NCBI GenBank assembly: GCA_963770035.1
Contig: CAVYON010000067.1
Coordinates: forward strand, 124,001-188,000
Reading direction: 5' to 3'
DNA length: 64,000 nt
DNA from: Roseiarcus sp963770035
GTDB lineage: Bacteria; Pseudomonadota; Alphaproteobacteria; Rhizobiales; Beijerinckiaceae
The notes beneath the pieces were generated by a model. That model saw nothing but the letters and a program-made list of their open reading frames with translations. It had not been told where the DNA came from and made no database searches. The translations under genes were made by a program, and so were the position numbers. This document shows positions 37,614-46,451 of the stretch, one piece after another (the first letter of the stretch is position 1; every line of letters starts with the position of its first letter).

Positions 37614-37946
37614 TTGCTCGAAGGTCGTCACAGGGGGGGCGAGAACGTGTACTCGATCGAGGTCGAGCGGGTCCTGTTTCTGCATCCGGCCGTTCGCGAG
37701 GCGGCCGTGATCGGCGTCCCGAGCGAGCAATGGGGCGAGACGGGGCATGCGGTGATCGTGCCCAAGGACGGCGCCAGCGTAACGCCCAAGGAACTGACCG
37801 CGCACTGCCGCAAGCACATCGGTGGCTACAAGGTCCCTCGATCTTATGAATTCCGCTCGGAGCCGCTTCCGGTGACCTCGGTCGGCAAGGTGCGCAAGGG
37901 CGTCCTCCGGGATCCGTGGTGGGCGGGACGCGAGCAAAAGATCTGA
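37614..37946 (+). pseudogene. AMP-binding acyl-CoA synthetase, C-terminal remnant
   Basis: The frame encodes the small C-terminal lid domain of the ANL superfamily: GGENVYSIEVERVLFLHPAV, EAAVIGVPSEQWGE and the catalytic lysine region LPVTSVGKVRKGVLRD. The large N-terminal adenylation domain is missing. A run of seven G bases at the start (near 37630-37637) breaks the frame with sequence upstream. It cannot work alone. Confidence 0.75.
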
Positions 37947-38075
37947 GGAATTAGTCGCATGAGACCCCAAATCGCCGGGCGAGCGCTTGCGGGCGCGCGT
38001 GGGCTGGCCCAATGACCAGTCGTGTTCTAGCGTACGATCCCCCGGCGAGCCGCTCGGCTCCCGAACGAGGCCAAG

Positions 38076-38552
38076 ATGGCGCCAGATCTGAATTGGGAGC
38101 TCCGGCTCGGTTTTCTCCTCCACGACGTTTCGCGGCTGCGGCGGCGCGTGGTCGACCGGGCGCTGAAGCCCTTGGGCGTAACGCGTTCCCAATGGTGGGT
38201 GCTCGCCTTCCTGTCGCGATCCGACGGGATGTCTCAGGTTGCACTGGCGGACGAACTCGATCTCGGAAAGGTGGCCCTCGGTCAGTTGATCGACCGGCTG
38301 GAAAAGACGGGGTTCATATCGCGCAGACCTGACGAAGAAGACCGGCGCGTGAAGCGCGTCTATCTGACCAAGCGCAGCCATGCGCTGATCGCGCAGATCC
38401 GGGACAACGTGAGCGTGACCGAAAGGGAAATCCTGGAAAAGATCGAACCGGAGGACCTTAAGGTGACGGTCCGTGCGCTTCGCGGCATGAAGGAAAACCT
38501 CCTTGCGATGATCGACGAGAGCGAGGACGTCGAGGATTCCGACGCGGCTTGA
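38076..38552 (+). CDS. MarR-family regulator
   Basis: A 158-residue winged-helix protein. The reader region is VTRSQWWVLAFLSRSDGMSQ, LADELDLGKVALGQLIDRLE and the wing DEEDRRVKRVYLTKRS. It is intact although its neighbours are remnants. MarR proteins near acyl-CoA ligases usually respond to aromatic acids or their CoA esters; here the target genes appear to have decayed. Confidence 0.88.
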   Translation: MAPDLNWELRLGFLLHDVSRLRRRVVDRALKPLGVTRSQWWVLAFLSRSDGMSQVALADELDLGKVALGQLIDRLEKTGFISRRPDEEDRRVKRVYLTKRSHALIAQIRDNVSVTEREILEKIEPEDLKVTVRALRGMKENLLAMIDESEDVEDSDAA

Positions 38553-38576
38553 GGCCGGCGGGTCCGGCATGAAGAG

Positions 38577-38966
38577 TCAGCGGAACTCCACCTCGCCCCG
38601 ATCCAGCACCAGGACGGAGCGCTCAAGCGCAACGCCTCGGAACCGCAAGCCTTTTGGCGTTTCGAACATCCCAATCCGGATCATATCGCCGGGAAAGGCC
38701 GGCGCCGCAGAACGCGTCGCCATTGCGGCGATCGCTTCCGGACGACGGGGCGCGAACCGCTTGAGGACTGCCCGGTAGGCGAGGCCGAACGTATTGAGGC
38801 CATGCGAGATCGGACGGTCGAAGCCCGCGTGGCGCGCGATATCCGGGTCGGCGTGAACAAGCATATAGTCGCGGCTCGCCTGACGATATAGCAGGGCGGC
38901 CTGCGCGGATGTCCGGAACCCACAGACGGCGGCAGGCCCGGCGGGCTCGTCGAGAGACCGCGTCAA
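38577..38966 (-). pseudogene. MaoC-like dehydratase, 5'-truncated
   Basis: The 129-residue frame contains the hot-dog hydratase region AALLYRQASRDYMLVHADPD (usual form Y-R-L-S-G-D-x-N-P-L-H) and FDRPISHGLNTFGLAYRAVL, with the catalytic D and H present. The N-terminal half of the enzyme is absent. The first dozen residues look unrelated. Converges with the marR gene. Confidence 0.7.
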
Positions 38967-39067
38967 GTTAAAAGGGGTCCCAAATCCGCCGCAGCCACCG
39001 TCGTCGCGTAGAAACTCCGTCGAGCGGAGGCCCGCAAGCGGCGCTCCAGTCGCCTCGTCTGTGTTTC

Positions 39068-39139
39068 GGCGTGCAAAATTGACCCCCTAAGGGGCGTCAT
39101 CGACGTGCAAAGTGGCCCCCTATCGGCGTCCAAAATTGC
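39068..39139. mobile_element. IS21-like terminal repeats, remnant
   Basis: Three related units, GCGTGCAAAATTGACCCCCT (39068-39087), ACGTGCAAAGTGGCCCCCT (39102-39120) and GCGTCCAAAATTGCC (39125-39139), follow one another. Repeated TGCAAAATTGACCCC units are typical of IS21-family ends, where the transposase binds. No istA or istB gene is nearby, so this is a leftover end lying between the dead MaoC gene and ubiX. Confidence 0.45.
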
Positions 39140-39232
39140 CTCACGGCGTCGAGGTCGCGGGCCATCGTTCTTGCGAACTGCCGTATGGAAGAGAGGCCCG
39201 AGCGTCTTGCATCATGCAGAAGGCAACGCATT

Positions 39233-39853
39233 TCATGTCTGGTCACCCGGACATGGCCGTCGCTTGAGATCGGCATCTTCGCCCCACCGCCGAATCGGCG
39301 GTCCAGAAATCGCGAAAAGATCCAGAACACGGCCAATCGTGAAGTCCACCATATCCTCCAGCGTTTGTGGCTTGGCATAAAAGGCCGGGACGGGCGGGGC
39401 GATGATCGCGCCCATCTCCGACAGCGCAGTCATCGTGCGCAGATGGCCCGTATGCAGGGGCGTTTCTCGGACCATCAGGACGAGCCGGCGGCGCTCCTTC
39501 AGGGTGACATCCGCAGCGCGGGTCAGAAGGTTGGACGTCGCGCCCGTCGCAATCTCCGACATTGAGCGGATCGAACACGGCGCCACGATCATACCGGAAG
39601 TGAGATACGAACCGCTCGCGATCGGCGCCGACATATCATCGATCTCGTGCACGCACATCGCGGCCGAGCGCACGTCGGCGACCTTAAGGGTGGTCTCGTA
39701 CGCGAGTGTGAGTTCGGCGGCCCGCGTCATGACAAGATGCGTTTCAACACCGGAGTTGCGCAGCAATTGCAGCGCGCGATAGCCGTAGGCAACTCCCGAT
39801 GCGCCGGAAATGCCGATGATCAGCCTGTCCTGCCCGGCGCTTCGATTTTCCAT
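39233..39853 (-). CDS. ubiX: UbiX-type flavin prenyltransferase
   Basis: A 206-residue enzyme that joins dimethylallyl phosphate to FMN to make the prenylated flavin needed by UbiD. Visible: the flavin-binding opening IIGISGASGVAYGYRALQLL and YLTSGMIVAPCSIRSMSEIA. ATG 39853 has GGAAGG upstream; the longer TTG form from 39868 is less likely. It is the last gene of an operon that begins with ubiD, so it most likely serves that decarboxylase rather than ubiquinone synthesis. Confidence 0.9.
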   Translation of the reverse strand: MENRSAGQDRLIIGISGASGVAYGYRALQLLRNSGVETHLVMTRAAELTLAYETTLKVADVRSAAMCVHEIDDMSAPIASGSYLTSGMIVAPCSIRSMSEIATGATSNLLTRAADVTLKERRRLVLMVRETPLHTGHLRTMTALSEMGAIIAPPVPAFYAKPQTLEDMVDFTIGRVLDLFAISGPPIRRWGEDADLKRRPCPGDQT

Positions 39854-39868
39854 GGCGGCGCCTTCCAA

Positions 39869-41521
39869 TCAAAGAGCCTTGGGAATTGTCGCCGAAAGCC
39901 CGACACTTTCTGCATGCTCGATCGCGGCCTCGTAGCCGGCGTCCGCGTGACGAAGTACGCCGATGCCCGGATCGCCGTCGAGCACGCGCTTCAGGCGCTC
40001 GGCCGTCGCGGGAGCGCCGTCGGCAACGATGGTGAAGCCAGCGCTGACGCCGCGTCCACCCAGGCCATGGACCGCCACGAGGTCTGCGCCGGAGGAGCAG
40101 TTGAGCAGCGCGTTGAGGATAGGCCAGTCGGCGATTGCGTCCGATCCGTCCTTCATGTTCTCGGTTTCCCGATAGGGCAGCGCCGCCGAGCCCGAATCGA
40201 GATGATCCCGCGTGAAGGCGATCGGCGCGGAGATCCGTCCGGAGGCGACTGCGTCGTTCACCAGCAGCGCGAGCTTGCTGCGCTCGCCGTAGCCAAGCCA
40301 GCCGATCCGCGCCGGCAGGCCGGTGAACCGCACGTGCTCGCGGGCCTTGGCGATCCAGGACGCGATCGGATGGTTGTGCGAGAACGCTTCAAGAATCATG
40401 TCGTCGATCGTGTAAATGTCCTGCGGATCGCCGGAGACCGCGATCCAGCGAAACGGACCGATCCCCTGGCAGAACAGCGGACGGATATAGAGATCGACGA
40501 AGGAGCGCATGCGGAACGCGTCCGCAACGCCGGCCGTCCGCGCCTCGGCCCGAAGCCCGTTGCCATATTCGAAGACGACCGCGCCGCGGTCCATGAAGCC
40601 GAGCATCGCGCGCATGTGGACGGCGAGCGAGCGGCGCGCGAGCGCGATCAGCCGCTCGGGATCGCTCTTTCGCATGGCGCGCGCTTCGTCGAGCGAAAGT
40701 TCGACAGGGATATAGCCCTTCAGCGGGTCCGGAAACGTCTGATCGGTCACGATGTCCGGCGCAATGCCGCGCCGCGCGATCTCGGGCAGGACCGCCGCCG
40801 CATTGGCGCAAAGCGCGAGCGCGAGCGGCTCGCCTTTGTCACGCGCCTCGATCCACAGGCGCAAAGCCTCGTCCAGATCGTCCGACTTTTGGTCGCAATA
40901 GCCGGTTGAGATGCGACGGTCGATGCGGGCCTCGTCCACCTCGACCACCAGGGTCGAAGCTCCGGCAAGCTTGCCGGCAAGCGGCTGCGCGCCGCTCATC
41001 CCGCCGCAGCCGGAGGTCAGCAGCAGACGGCCGGCGAGCGATCCGCCGAAATGCCGACGGGCGATCGCCATGAAGGTCTCATAGGTCCCCTGCAGGATGC
41101 CCTGGCTCCCGATATATTGCCACGCCGCCGCCGTCATGCCGGGCATGATCGTGAGCCCCATGTCGTCGAGTCGGCGGCGGCTCTCTTCGGCCGTCCACTC
41201 GCCGACAATGTTGCCGTTGGCCATGATCACGAGCGGCGTCGTCGCCTGTCCGGGAAAGATCCCGATCGGCTTGCCCGACTGCATGACGAGCGTCTGGTCC
41301 TCCCGCATCGTGGCGAGCGCCGCAACAATCCGGTCGAAACTTTCCCAGTTGCGCGCCGCCCGAGCGATCGACATGTAGATGACCAGATTGTCGGGATCTT
41401 CGGCGTTCTCGAGGTTGTTTTCCAAGAGACGCAGGATCGCCTCCTGCCGCCAGCCTCGGCAGCGAAGCTCGGTTCCGCGCGCCGCCCTCACTTCGCGCCC
41501 GCGCCGCACCGGGATGGTCAT
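39869..41521 (-). CDS. Urocanase-family hydratase, copy 1 (atypical)
   Basis: A 550-residue homologue of HutU, which adds water to urocanate using NAD+ as electrophile. The NAD-binding region is conserved (YIGSQGILQGTYETF, GCGGMSGAQPLAG), as is HLD-containing FTRDHLDSG. But the HutU active-site DCGSVASP is DSGSAALP here, and the HHGGGVGMG stretch is HGLGGRGVS. The substrate is therefore probably not urocanate but an analogue. The gene overlaps no neighbour, with 1 base to gst upstream and 15 to ubiX downstream. Known relatives with other substrates include thiourocanate and S-methyl-thiourocanate hydratases. Confidence 0.88.
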   Translation of the reverse strand: MTIPVRRGREVRAARGTELRCRGWRQEAILRLLENNLENAEDPDNLVIYMSIARAARNWESFDRIVAALATMREDQTLVMQSGKPIGIFPGQATTPLVIMANGNIVGEWTAEESRRRLDDMGLTIMPGMTAAAWQYIGSQGILQGTYETFMAIARRHFGGSLAGRLLLTSGCGGMSGAQPLAGKLAGASTLVVEVDEARIDRRISTGYCDQKSDDLDEALRLWIEARDKGEPLALALCANAAAVLPEIARRGIAPDIVTDQTFPDPLKGYIPVELSLDEARAMRKSDPERLIALARRSLAVHMRAMLGFMDRGAVVFEYGNGLRAEARTAGVADAFRMRSFVDLYIRPLFCQGIGPFRWIAVSGDPQDIYTIDDMILEAFSHNHPIASWIAKAREHVRFTGLPARIGWLGYGERSKLALLVNDAVASGRISAPIAFTRDHLDSGSAALPYRETENMKDGSDAIADWPILNALLNCSSGADLVAVHGLGGRGVSAGFTIVADGAPATAERLKRVLDGDPGIGVLRHADAGYEAAIEHAESVGLSATIPKAL

Positions 41522-41522
41522 G

Positions 41523-42146
41523 CTAAGCCTCCTCGACCAAAGGAACCCAACCGGGCATCGCCTCGACGCGCGCAAGCCATGCTGCGATCGCAGGGAAACG
41601 CTCCATATCGTATCCGCCCTGCGGCGCCATCTCGACATAGGGAAAGACCCCGAGATCGGCGATCGAATAGCGGTCGGCGACGAGCCAGTCTCGCCCCGAC
41701 AGCCATCGGTCGAGCTTGCCGAGCGCCGGATAGCCGACCTCGTGAAATTCAGCGATGCGGCGCTCCATCTCCGCGGTCTTGCCGATCAGATGGTAGAAGC
41801 GAGGCAACGCCAGCGGACGCAAAAGATCGGCCTGCTCGAAGAAGAGCCAGCTCAAGACCTCTGCCCGCAGGAACCGGTCGTCCGGCAGAAAGGGCGACCT
41901 TTCTGCGAGATAGAGCAGAATGGCGTCGGATTCGACAATCGTCCGCCCATCCTCGAGTTCGAGCACGGGGACCCGCGCGAAGCGGCTCTTGTCGCGAAAG
42001 GCGGGATCGGCGGTTGCGCCCTTTGCGAGATTGAGGGTGACGCGTTCGAAGGGCAGTCCAAGCTGGCGCAACAGGATTCGCACCTTCCAGGCGTTGCCCG
42101 AAAGCCTACTGTCGAACAGTCGATACAATCGCGTCTCTCCCTTCAC
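41523..42146 (-). CDS. Glutathione S-transferase-like protein
   Basis: A 207-residue two-domain GST. The thioredoxin fold opens LYRLFDSRLSGNAWKVRILL, with Ser/Asn of SGN near the usual catalytic position, followed by RVPVLELEDGRTIVESDAIL (glutathione-binding cis-Pro and ES). The helical domain has YSIADLGVFPYVEMA. It starts at GTG 42146, overlapping the stop of the DUF917 gene (GTGA). A glutathione-dependent step, for example sulfur or alkyl transfer, is plausible in the pathway but unproven. Confidence 0.88.
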   Translation of the reverse strand: MKGETRLYRLFDSRLSGNAWKVRILLRQLGLPFERVTLNLAKGATADPAFRDKSRFARVPVLELEDGRTIVESDAILLYLAERSPFLPDDRFLRAEVLSWLFFEQADLLRPLALPRFYHLIGKTAEMERRIAEFHEVGYPALGKLDRWLSGRDWLVADRYSIADLGVFPYVEMAPQGGYDMERFPAIAAWLARVEAMPGWVPLVEEA

Positions 42147-43210
42147 AGATATGAGCGCAAGTCGACGCCCATCGCTTGCTCCACTTCGGGGAAGACGGCC
42201 GGATCGAGCGCGCCCTTGCCGACCGGGAATTGTGTCCGATGCGCAATGATGACGGCGACGCGGGCGCCGACCTTCAATTCCGAGATCGACACCACGTCGC
42301 CGGTTTTCGGGTCGAGCGTTCCAATCATGTCCGGAAAGGTCGCTCTACGCTTACCGCCGACGTCCGCCGTCATGAATTCATTGTAGACGCCCAGCGTCGC
42401 TTCCCCTTTTGCGCCGCGGACGACCATTCGGCCGAGGTCAAACCCGCCGCCGTAGGTCACATCGTTGGTTACAACCTCGCCTTCGATCAGAAGCTCGCCG
42501 CCGAGACAATCGATCGTCGCGCCGACGCGGTCGCCGCCGTTTGCCGCGAGCATGGCGCGGCCGAGAGCGAGTTGAAAGGAGATCGCGCCCGGCGCGCCAT
42601 TTGCCTGGATGAACGCTGCTGTGAGCGGTCCTCGCGCCGCGTAGATCAAACCGCCGTTGAGTACGGCGGCCTGCCGCAGGACATTGGACGTGCGAACGAT
42701 GTCGCCCTCGACGCAAACCGCGAATTCATTCGCATCGGCCCGAGAACCGCTGACCGCGATCTGTGTGATGGAGAGTTCGGGCCGTGAAGCGAGACCCATG
42801 CCGCCCATCTTGACCGTCGGATGGCCTCGGCCATTCGAGGCGAGATCGACATAATCAAGCCCCAGCGCGGCGCCAACGAGCCAGGCGTTGAAGCCGGGCA
42901 CGTGGCCGCAGATGACCCCCCGTGGGGGCCGGTCCATCCGTTCGACCAGCCGACGCGCGGCGTTGATCGCGTCGCGCGGCCGGATCGCCCAATTGGCGAA
43001 ACCGGGCGCGCCGACGGCGGTCGCCGTGATGACAAGATCGTGCGGATCGAGTTCATCGATCCCGATGAGCCGCACCCCGCCATAATCGAGCGCCATGCGC
43101 CCGAGGCTACGGTTTTTCTCGACCGCGTTCCGCCCGCTTCCGCCGGCGGAGAGGAAGAGGCCGCCGACGACGCCCGCCTCCACGTCGTCCAGGGTCAGTA
43201 TGCGCGCCAT
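42143..43210 (-). CDS. DUF917 (S-Me-THD-like) family protein, copy 1
   Basis: A 355-residue protein starting MARILTLDDVEAGVVGGLFL with GGGAGA before ATG 43210. It shows the family segments DLVITATAVGAPG, FNAWLVGAALGLDYVD, GRGHPTVKMGGMGLASRPEL and a C-terminal domain with VYNEFMTADV. DUF917 has, from memory, been renamed after S-methyl-thiohydantoin desulfurase, an enzyme of thioimidazole catabolism. A second member lies at 52718. Placement next to a urocanase homologue supports action on a hydantoin-like product. Confidence 0.85.
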   Translation of the reverse strand: MARILTLDDVEAGVVGGLFLSAGGSGRNAVEKNRSLGRMALDYGGVRLIGIDELDPHDLVITATAVGAPGFANWAIRPRDAINAARRLVERMDRPPRGVICGHVPGFNAWLVGAALGLDYVDLASNGRGHPTVKMGGMGLASRPELSITQIAVSGSRADANEFAVCVEGDIVRTSNVLRQAAVLNGGLIYAARGPLTAAFIQANGAPGAISFQLALGRAMLAANGGDRVGATIDCLGGELLIEGEVVTNDVTYGGGFDLGRMVVRGAKGEATLGVYNEFMTADVGGKRRATFPDMIGTLDPKTGDVVSISELKVGARVAVIIAHRTQFPVGKGALDPAVFPEVEQAMGVDLRSYL

Positions 43211-43236
43211 CCGATTTCTCCCTACGCAAGCAGGCG

Positions 43237-43950
43237 CTACAATGTCGCCGACTGACCGAGAAACGTTGCAAAGAGCGAGCCCGCAGCCTTCGCTTCGGAA
43301 GCGTCGCCCTGATAGACGGCGACCCCCGACGCCAGCACGCAGACGCGGTTGGCGACATCCAACGCCCGCGCGGTGTTCTGTTCGACAAGGATCATCGTAA
43401 GCCCCTCGCGCTGGAGGCGCACGAGCGCACCGAGACACAGGTCGACCATTTTCGGCATCAGACCCAGCGACAATTCATCGACCAACAGGAGTCGCGGCTC
43501 CGCCATGAGCGCGCGACTGATCGCCAGCATCTGCTGCTCGCCGCCGGAGAGCGAACCGGCAATTTGGCGGCGCCGATCGCGCAGGCGCGGAAAAGTCGCG
43601 AACACGCGCTCCCGGTTCCGAGCGTCGTCTGGCGCCGAACGAGCGTAACCGCCAACGGTCAAATTCTCGTCCACCGTAAGATCCGAGAAGAGCTGCCTGC
43701 CCTCGGGCACCACAGCGACTCCCAGCCGGGCGCGTTCGGTGGCGCGCCGCCGTGAGATGTCCTGGCCCTCAAGCAGAACGCGTCCCGCATGAATGTCGAC
43801 ATGGCCCATGATGGCCATAATCGTCGAGGTCTTTCCCGCGCCATTGGGCCCCAATAGGGCGAAGATCGTTCCCCGCTCGACCTGCAGACTGAGGTTGTGC
43901 ACGGCTTCGACCGCGCCGTAGCCGCAGGCGAGTCCTTCAAGCCGCAGCAT
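43237..43950 (-). CDS. livF: Branched-chain-type ABC importer ATPase LivF (copy 2)
   Basis: A 237-residue ATPase with Walker A GPNGAGKT, signature LSGGEQQMLAISRAL, and Walker B LLLVDELSLGL, where the usual Pro of DEP is replaced by Leu, a form often seen in LivF. It overlaps livG by 14 bases. It belongs to the importer embedded in the urocanase/DUF917 operon and so probably energises uptake of that pathway's substrate. Confidence 0.92.
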   Translation of the reverse strand: MLRLEGLACGYGAVEAVHNLSLQVERGTIFALLGPNGAGKTSTIMAIMGHVDIHAGRVLLEGQDISRRRATERARLGVAVVPEGRQLFSDLTVDENLTVGGYARSAPDDARNRERVFATFPRLRDRRRQIAGSLSGGEQQMLAISRALMAEPRLLLVDELSLGLMPKMVDLCLGALVRLQREGLTMILVEQNTARALDVANRVCVLASGVAVYQGDASEAKAAGSLFATFLGQSATL

Positions 43951-44704
43951 GTCGGTTCGTCCCGGCGCCGATATAGGCCTCGCGCACGACCGGATCGGCC
44001 ATGACCTCGGCCGGACCTCCGTCGGCGATGATCGCGCCGTTGTTCAGCACGACCAGCCTTCGGCACACCCGCAGGACCTCCTCCAGATTATGCTCGACCA
44101 GCGCGATCGTCACGCCGCTCGCGTTGACTTCGAGGATCGTATCAATCTGCTTGGACGCTTCCGCCTGATTGAGTCCGGCGAGCGGTTCGTCGAGCAGGAT
44201 GATCTTCGGATCAAGGGCGAGCGCGCGAGCGACTTCGAGGCGCTTCAGCAATCCGAGGGGCAGCGCGCCCGCAAGCTTGCGCTCCGCGCCCGCGAGGCCG
44301 ACGCGCGCAAGGATGTCGCCGGCCCGCTCTGTCTCAGCGCGCCGGCCCACGCGCGACAGCGAGTGCAAGGGAGAAGACGTTGTCCGATATCCGGCTGCGA
44401 GCACGACATTGTCCAACGCAGTCATCTCGCGGAACGGCCGCACGATCTGATGGGTCAACGCGAGCCCCAGGCGTACGCGCGCCTGGGTCGGGAGATCCGT
44501 GACGTCGTGATCGCCGAGAAAAACGCGCCCGCGGTTCGGCCGCAGCATTCCCGCGACGATGCGGACGAGCGTCGTCTTTCCGGCCCCATTCGGCCCGATA
44601 AGGCCGACAAATTCGCCGCTCGAGATATCCAGCGACACGTCATTGACGGCCATCACGCCACCGAATTGGATCGCCAGGCCATCGAGGCGAAGCGCGACGC
44701 TCAT
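43937..44704 (-). CDS. livG: Branched-chain-type ABC importer ATPase LivG (copy 2)
   Basis: A 255-residue ATPase with Walker A GPNGAGKT, ALPLGLLKRLEVARALA as the LivG-type signature region, Walker B IILLDEPLAGLN and IALVEHNLEEV. It starts at ATG 44704, overlapping the livM stop by 4 bases. Confidence 0.92.
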   Translation of the reverse strand: MSVALRLDGLAIQFGGVMAVNDVSLDISSGEFVGLIGPNGAGKTTLVRIVAGMLRPNRGRVFLGDHDVTDLPTQARVRLGLALTHQIVRPFREMTALDNVVLAAGYRTTSSPLHSLSRVGRRAETERAGDILARVGLAGAERKLAGALPLGLLKRLEVARALALDPKIILLDEPLAGLNQAEASKQIDTILEVNASGVTIALVEHNLEEVLRVCRRLVVLNNGAIIADGGPAEVMADPVVREAYIGAGTNRHAAA

Positions 44705-45549
44705 GTCGGCCTCGCGTGCAGAAAGAAAGCGCGCGCCAAACCCGCAAGGCCGCCGGGCGCGAGGCGAATAACAAGGATCAGCAGTCCGCCGAAGACGAGC
44801 AGGCGATAATCGTTGACGAACCGGATGGCCTCCGGAAGCAATGTCAGGCCGATTGCCGCCGCAAGGACGCCGAGGGTCGAGCCGACGCCGCCGATCACGA
44901 CCATCGCCATCAGCATGACCGAAAAGATGAAGTCGAACGCATCCGGGGTGATGAATTGGGTGAAGAACGTGTAGAAAGCGCCCGCCAGACCGGCGAGCGC
45001 CGTACCGATCGCGAAGGCTGCGAGCTTGTAGGCGCCCGGATCGATCCCAAGCGTGCGCGCAGCGCCCTCGTCCTCGCCGACCGCGCGAAACGCAAACCCC
45101 ATCCAGGACCGGTTGACATAGGCGCTGAACGCGACTGTCGCACAGGCGCAAAACAGGATGAGCCAGAGGTTGCCGAGCGCGCCGAGCCCTGAGGGCGGGA
45201 TGCCGCTGATCCCCATCTCGCCGCCGAGCCACGATTGTTTGCGGACGAAGCCGACGAACAGGAAATTGACGCCAATCGTCGTCACGGCGAGGAAGTCGCT
45301 GCGCACGCGAAGCGACGCAAAGCCGACGACGGTTCCGAGCAGGCTCGCGGCGACCACCGCCGCCGCCACCGCCAGCGGCGCGCTTCCGACCCTTGTCATC
45401 ACCACCGCCGCCGCGTACGCCCCCGCCCCGAAAAATGCGCCATGGCCAAGGCTGATCTGCCCGCAAAATCCGCTGATGAGATTGAGGCTGATCGCGAGGA
45501 TGACGTTAATGCCGATGACCGAGGCGATGCTGATCTCGTATGCGCTCAT
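44701..45549 (-). CDS. livM: Branched-chain-type ABC importer permease LivM (copy 2)
   Basis: A 282-residue permease with SLNLISGFCGQISLGHGAFF near the start and the coupling loop MVVIGGVGSTLGVLAAAIG. Shorter than LivM copy 1 by 44 residues but with all core helices. The ATG at 45549 overlaps the livH stop (ATGA), so expression is coupled. Confidence 0.9.
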   Translation of the reverse strand: MSAYEISIASVIGINVILAISLNLISGFCGQISLGHGAFFGAGAYAAAVVMTRVGSAPLAVAAAVVAASLLGTVVGFASLRVRSDFLAVTTIGVNFLFVGFVRKQSWLGGEMGISGIPPSGLGALGNLWLILFCACATVAFSAYVNRSWMGFAFRAVGEDEGAARTLGIDPGAYKLAAFAIGTALAGLAGAFYTFFTQFITPDAFDFIFSVMLMAMVVIGGVGSTLGVLAAAIGLTLLPEAIRFVNDYRLLVFGGLLILVIRLAPGGLAGLARAFFLHARPT

Positions 45550-46415
45550 GCCGCTCGGGCCCCTGTGAACCCCTGCGGACGGATCATCAGGAGCGCAATA
45601 ACCGCAAGAAAGGCGATGGCGTCACGATCGAGCCAACCGCCGATGAAGATTGTGCCGTAGGATTTAATCAGACCCAGCGCGAGGCTCGCCAGCAAAGTTC
45701 CGCGCACATTGCCGAGGCCCCCGAGCACGATGATCGCGAGCGCCTTGTAGCTCACCACAAATCCGATCCCGGGATCGACGAGATTGTCCATCAGCGCGAC
45801 GAGGCCGCCGGCGAGCGCGGCCAGCGATGAACCCAACGCGAAGACGAGATAGCGCACGCGGATCGGATCGACGCCGAAAGAGGCCGCGATCTTCGGCCGC
45901 GAGACGGTCGCCCGCCAGCCGACGCCGACGCGAGTGCGGGTCGTCAGGACATGCAGCCCGACGAACACGACCGCCGCAGAGACAATGAGCGCGACTTGCA
46001 CCACCCCGATCCGCAACCCGCCAATATCGACAGTCCTGAACGCGACGGCGTCGTTCTTGAACGTTACGCCCTGCTCCCCGAACAGGATGCGGAATGCGTC
46101 CTGCATGAAGATGAGCAGTCCGACAGAGGCGACCATCGGAACATCGGGTCGAAAGTTCAGCAGGGGCTCGTAAAGCAGTCGATACACCGCCATTCCGAAC
46201 AAGGGCGCGGTCGCCAGCGCTGCGAGAAAGCCAAGCGTCAGGCTTCCGGTCGCGTTGGCGACCAGAACCGTAACGTAGGCGCCAAGCGCGAATACGGCGG
46301 CGTGGGCAATGTGGAGGATGCGCAAGAGGCCGTAGACGAGCGTCAATCCGACCGACATCATCGCATACATGCAGCCGAAACTGACCCCAGTCACGGCAAG
46401 GTCCACATAATACAC
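45546..46415 (-). CDS. livH: Branched-chain-type ABC importer permease LivH (copy 2)
   Basis: A 289-residue permease starting at GTG 46415 with MYYVDLAVTGVSFGCMYAMM, then HIAHAAVFALGAYVTVLVAN and the ATPase-coupling loop IIVLGGLGNVRGTLLASLAL. It follows livK by 36 bases. Sequence differs clearly from LivH copy 1, so the two importers are not recent duplicates. Confidence 0.9.
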   Translation of the reverse strand: MYYVDLAVTGVSFGCMYAMMSVGLTLVYGLLRILHIAHAAVFALGAYVTVLVANATGSLTLGFLAALATAPLFGMAVYRLLYEPLLNFRPDVPMVASVGLLIFMQDAFRILFGEQGVTFKNDAVAFRTVDIGGLRIGVVQVALIVSAAVVFVGLHVLTTRTRVGVGWRATVSRPKIAASFGVDPIRVRYLVFALGSSLAALAGGLVALMDNLVDPGIGFVVSYKALAIIVLGGLGNVRGTLLASLALGLIKSYGTIFIGGWLDRDAIAFLAVIALLMIRPQGFTGARAA

Positions 46416-46451
46416 GTCTATGTTCCTGGAGCGCGCGGCCTGGCCGGCGTC

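Noticed and set aside
39869..41521. Calling the two urocanase homologues hutU outright
   Set aside because: Key HutU active-site residues differ in both and no hutH, hutI or hutG gene is nearby, so a family-level name is safer.
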